NCBI GenBank assembly: GCA_016758965.1
Contig: JAEPRB010000078.1
Location: forward strand, 95,438 to 159,437
Direction of reading: 5' to 3'
DNA: 64,000 bases
From: Circinella minor
Lineage: Eukaryota > Mucoromycota > Mucoromycetes > Mucorales > Lichtheimiaceae
Shown here: one piece after another, positions 61,556 to 64,000 of the stretch
How positions within the stretch are numbered: position 1 is the first letter of the stretch
Layout of the letters: each line of letters opens with the position of its first letter
The notes under the pieces: model-generated
Told to the model about the DNA's origin: nothing
Databases searched by the model: none
What the model saw: only the letters and a program-made list of their open reading frames with translations
Made by a program: the position numbers and the translations under genes

Positions 61556-63340
61556 TACTTCTGGTAACATCCCATGTTCCTGGAAATGAAAACACAGTAA
61601 TTTAATCGGTTTCGTTTCAATATAAATAAACCTATAAATTATATTTTTACAGCGACAAGGTAAAATAATAATAAAGGCATTATCTTGCTTATACATATAA
61701 TGAAAAATGGATTTCTTACATAGTAGTTTTGAAAGTCTAGTATATTAATAACTGTTATTTGTAATAGTATGTAACAGTAGCATCGATGATAATAAAGGAA
61801 GACATTATTGTACAGTATTATACACAACAATGACGCAATAAAATATCCGTTGATGTCAATTTAGTTATGCATTATTACATTATTACTTCACATACCTAAA
61901 ATACATAGTAGGTATGATAAGAAGACGATTTTCTAAGTGACGAATTCTGAGGATAAAGTATAACATTATTTATCAAACATGCATCGACTATACTATGATT
62001 TCATATTGTTCTCTTTACGAGATCCTTTCATAAATTATTCTTTATTTGGTACCTTTCCATGAAGACTTTTGAGTCGTCTCAATATATAGCTTTTAACAGA
62101 TGTTGAATTATAAGAGATAGTTTATAATAGAAATTAAAAAAAATTAAACGTACGTATCTATGGAAATCTTTTCCCCTTATTTTTTTATCATCTTTTAACT
62201 TTAGCCTTGTACGTACACCAAACAAAACAAAACAAAAAAGGACATCATCATATTATAACGTTGAATTTTCTGACACATGACGTGCAGATCGATCCCTGCT
62301 TTTTTATGATGATACTTACGTATTTATTTGTCTACAAAAAATTATCATACTTTTTTTTAATAAAATATAAAAAGGAGGATAGTTAAAAGTATTTTTTTTT
62401 CAATCCTCTCTTTGCTTTCCAAAAAAATAATAATACAATATTTATTACTTTAATACTAATGCGACAACACGCTATTACTTCTTTTACTATGTTTTTATGT
62501 TTTTATAATATGCTCTTTTGGTTTACGGTATTCCTATTCAACAACAAGCTCATAATAATAGTAAACAGATCTCATTTGATCATTCGGAATCAAAATACTA
62601 CCATTGGTATGGACAATAATCGACGTAAACTTTCTTAAAAAAACATTGATACTGTCGGTTAGACGCTATGGTAGATTCCAATACCTTGATAACGTTATCT
62701 TATCTTCAACAACAACAACAACTGTCCATCGTTTTTGTATCTGTCTCCATACAACTATAATAAGATGACGGATTTTATATCAAGAAACCTTTTTATTTCC
62801 TCTGGACTTTTTTTATGGCTTTGTTTTTTATACATAATGCACGATATGTCTGTCATATGGGTGGTGCACAAGAGACAACTCTTCATTAGCTTAGACTATG
62901 GCATGTTCTAAACAATATATAATGTATGTAGTGTCTGCGATAACCTAACAATAATAGTAAAAACCCAAGCAAATTTAATATAAAATAATTATATAATAGA
63001 TCTACAATATCTATCTATTGACGAAACGACGATAAAAGCAAATTCGTGTATGTTAACTTCCTCTGGCGATGATGTTGACAAGGGGAGTGCTGGAAGATAA
63101 AAAAAAATGTCAATTTCAATTTCTTTGGGCCTATGATATTAGCCCTAGTGCACTCCTTTTAATTAAATTTTTTTTTCGTTAGACTTATAAATTTATTATA
63201 TACATAAAAATTTAATGTGGCAATTAAAAAAATAGGAAATAGAAAAATACTGTATGGCATCTATAATAAACGCACTTTTATACGTAACATATTTCTTTGA
63301 TATAAATTGATAACTTATTGATAATTTATTAGTAAATCCT
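61556..63340 (+). repeat. ~1.78-kb direct repeat, copy 2
   Basis: Collinear with 58529-60270, starting exactly at the right end of the pogo-like element and ending at the first base of the LINE fragment. Confidence 0.8.
62459..62619 (+). pseudogene. frameshifted copy of the small secreted-peptide gene
   Basis: Starts MRQHAITSFTMFLCF in the frame of copy 1, then a 5-bp difference near 62505 (TTTTTATAATATGCTC against TTTTTGTGCTC) shifts the frame before the end of the signal peptide. The DNA encoding SFDHSESKYYHWYGQ is still identical to copy 1 but out of frame. The new frame stays open for about 40 codons. Confidence 0.55.
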
Positions 63341-63700
63341 CGTGACCGACATCGATTAGTAAAATGGCGTATACATTGGCTACCATCTTATCCGCGTAAA
63401 AATTGCCGTTGCGATATCAAAGCAGCCAATATAGAACACTACAAAACCTATCCACTGCTCCAATCACTGCTTGATGATCTCAACAATACATTTGATAGCC
63501 TTCCAATATTTCCTATCATATAGAACTTCAGCCTCTAGATTTCATTATCAACCGCCACCAGCTTTCTGGAATTGGTTTGTCATTTGATAAGTGGAAAAAA
63601 GCATGGCCAGCTCTCCGAGAAATTGACCGTTTAAGTGATCCTGACGATAACTTTGATGAAGATGAACCAAACCCCGAGAATGCAATAGTTTCTTTGTCTC
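63341..63700 (+). mobile_element. 5'-truncated LINE-type retrotransposon tail (reverse transcriptase C-terminus)
   Basis: Reads RDRHRLVKWRIHWLPSYPRK, then NCRCDIKAANIEHYKTYPLL, then DDLNNTFDSLPIFPII and a stop. In a shifted frame it continues LDFIINRHQLSGIGLSFDKW and KKAWPALREIDRLSDPDDNF. The R.RWR..WLP.P..C.C pattern with CxC...H is the Zn-knuckle region at the end of non-LTR reverse transcriptases; the last Cys is replaced by Tyr. An internal stop and frameshift show it is dead. Abrupt 5' truncation is typical of LINE insertions. Confidence 0.65.
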
Positions 63701-64000
63701 CCCCCCATACGTACTCAATAAGTTACATAGTATATCATCATTTCATTATTAACATCCTTGATCTCATTCTATAGCCTCTGTCTTTTCTATATCCTCTTTA
63801 CTTTTTACGTATTATTAAAAGAAAAAAGGTTACAACAGAAAAGACCATATCTTTTTTAGTATTAACTTATGTATAATTTTAAATAATAAATAATATAAAT
63901 GTAAATGACTTATCTTTATATACTAGGAGAAACATCAATTCAAAAGGCAAAAAAAAAAAGCCTTACGGTGTTCTTCAAAGTCAACATAATGATATTGATA
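63701..64000. other. AT-rich tail, no gene
   Basis: Follows the LINE fragment to the window end; nothing recognisable. Confidence 0.4.

Overview
The window is AT-rich nuclear DNA of a filamentous fungus, most likely an early-diverging one (Mucoromycota, probably Mucorales). Three things point there: many short GT-AG introns, very frequent A/T homopolymers and dinucleotide runs, and protein types typical of that group (a CYP509-like P450, a giant group X hybrid histidine kinase, a Mucorales-type LINE tail). Gene models were built by hand by joining exons at GT/AG sites with matching phase, so they are predictions without transcript support.

Layout. 1-7.6 kb: the 3' end of an SH3-protein gene (+), a cytochrome P450 (-), the RNA polymerase II subunit RPB4 (+, with a small uORF overlapping its start) and a GT32-type glycosyltransferase carrying a LamG-like C-terminal domain (-). 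7.6-16 kb: a gene-poor repeat zone. It holds two degenerate copies of an unrecognised multi-exon gene family, one interrupted by a TA-flanked miniature element, each carrying a GC-rich hairpin cluster. 16-22.5 kb: an Atf1/CREB-type bZIP factor (+), a PDK/BCKDK-family protein that seems to have lost its ATP-binding motifs (+), and the U2 snRNP protein PHF5A/Rds3 (-). 22.5-28.6 kb: a decayed SNF2/Rad5-like helicase gene. 28.6-32 kb: mercaptopyruvate sulfurtransferase (+) and SNU13 (+), the latter with a candidate C/D snoRNA in its third intron.

32.8-42.7 kb is one 23-exon gene (-) for a predicted 2513-residue hybrid histidine kinase. 44.9-58 kb is dense: kelch/BTB protein (-), alpha/beta hydrolase (+), Mago nashi (+), an HMG-box protein (-), PIG-L (-), RNA polymerase III subunit RPC4 (-) and a disordered protein of unknown role (-). 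58.5-64 kb is again accessory: two ~1.75 kb direct repeats, each with a gene for a very short secreted peptide (intact in the first, frameshifted in the second). Between them lies a TA-flanked, pogo-like non-autonomous transposon, and a 5'-truncated LINE tail follows.

Themes. Many housekeeping genes here serve RNA synthesis and processing: RPB4, RPC4, PHF5A, SNU13 with its candidate snoRNA, and Mago. The signalling genes (hybrid histidine kinase, Atf1-type bZIP) could belong to one stress pathway, but this is inferred from family knowledge only. No tRNA, rRNA or CRISPR array was found.
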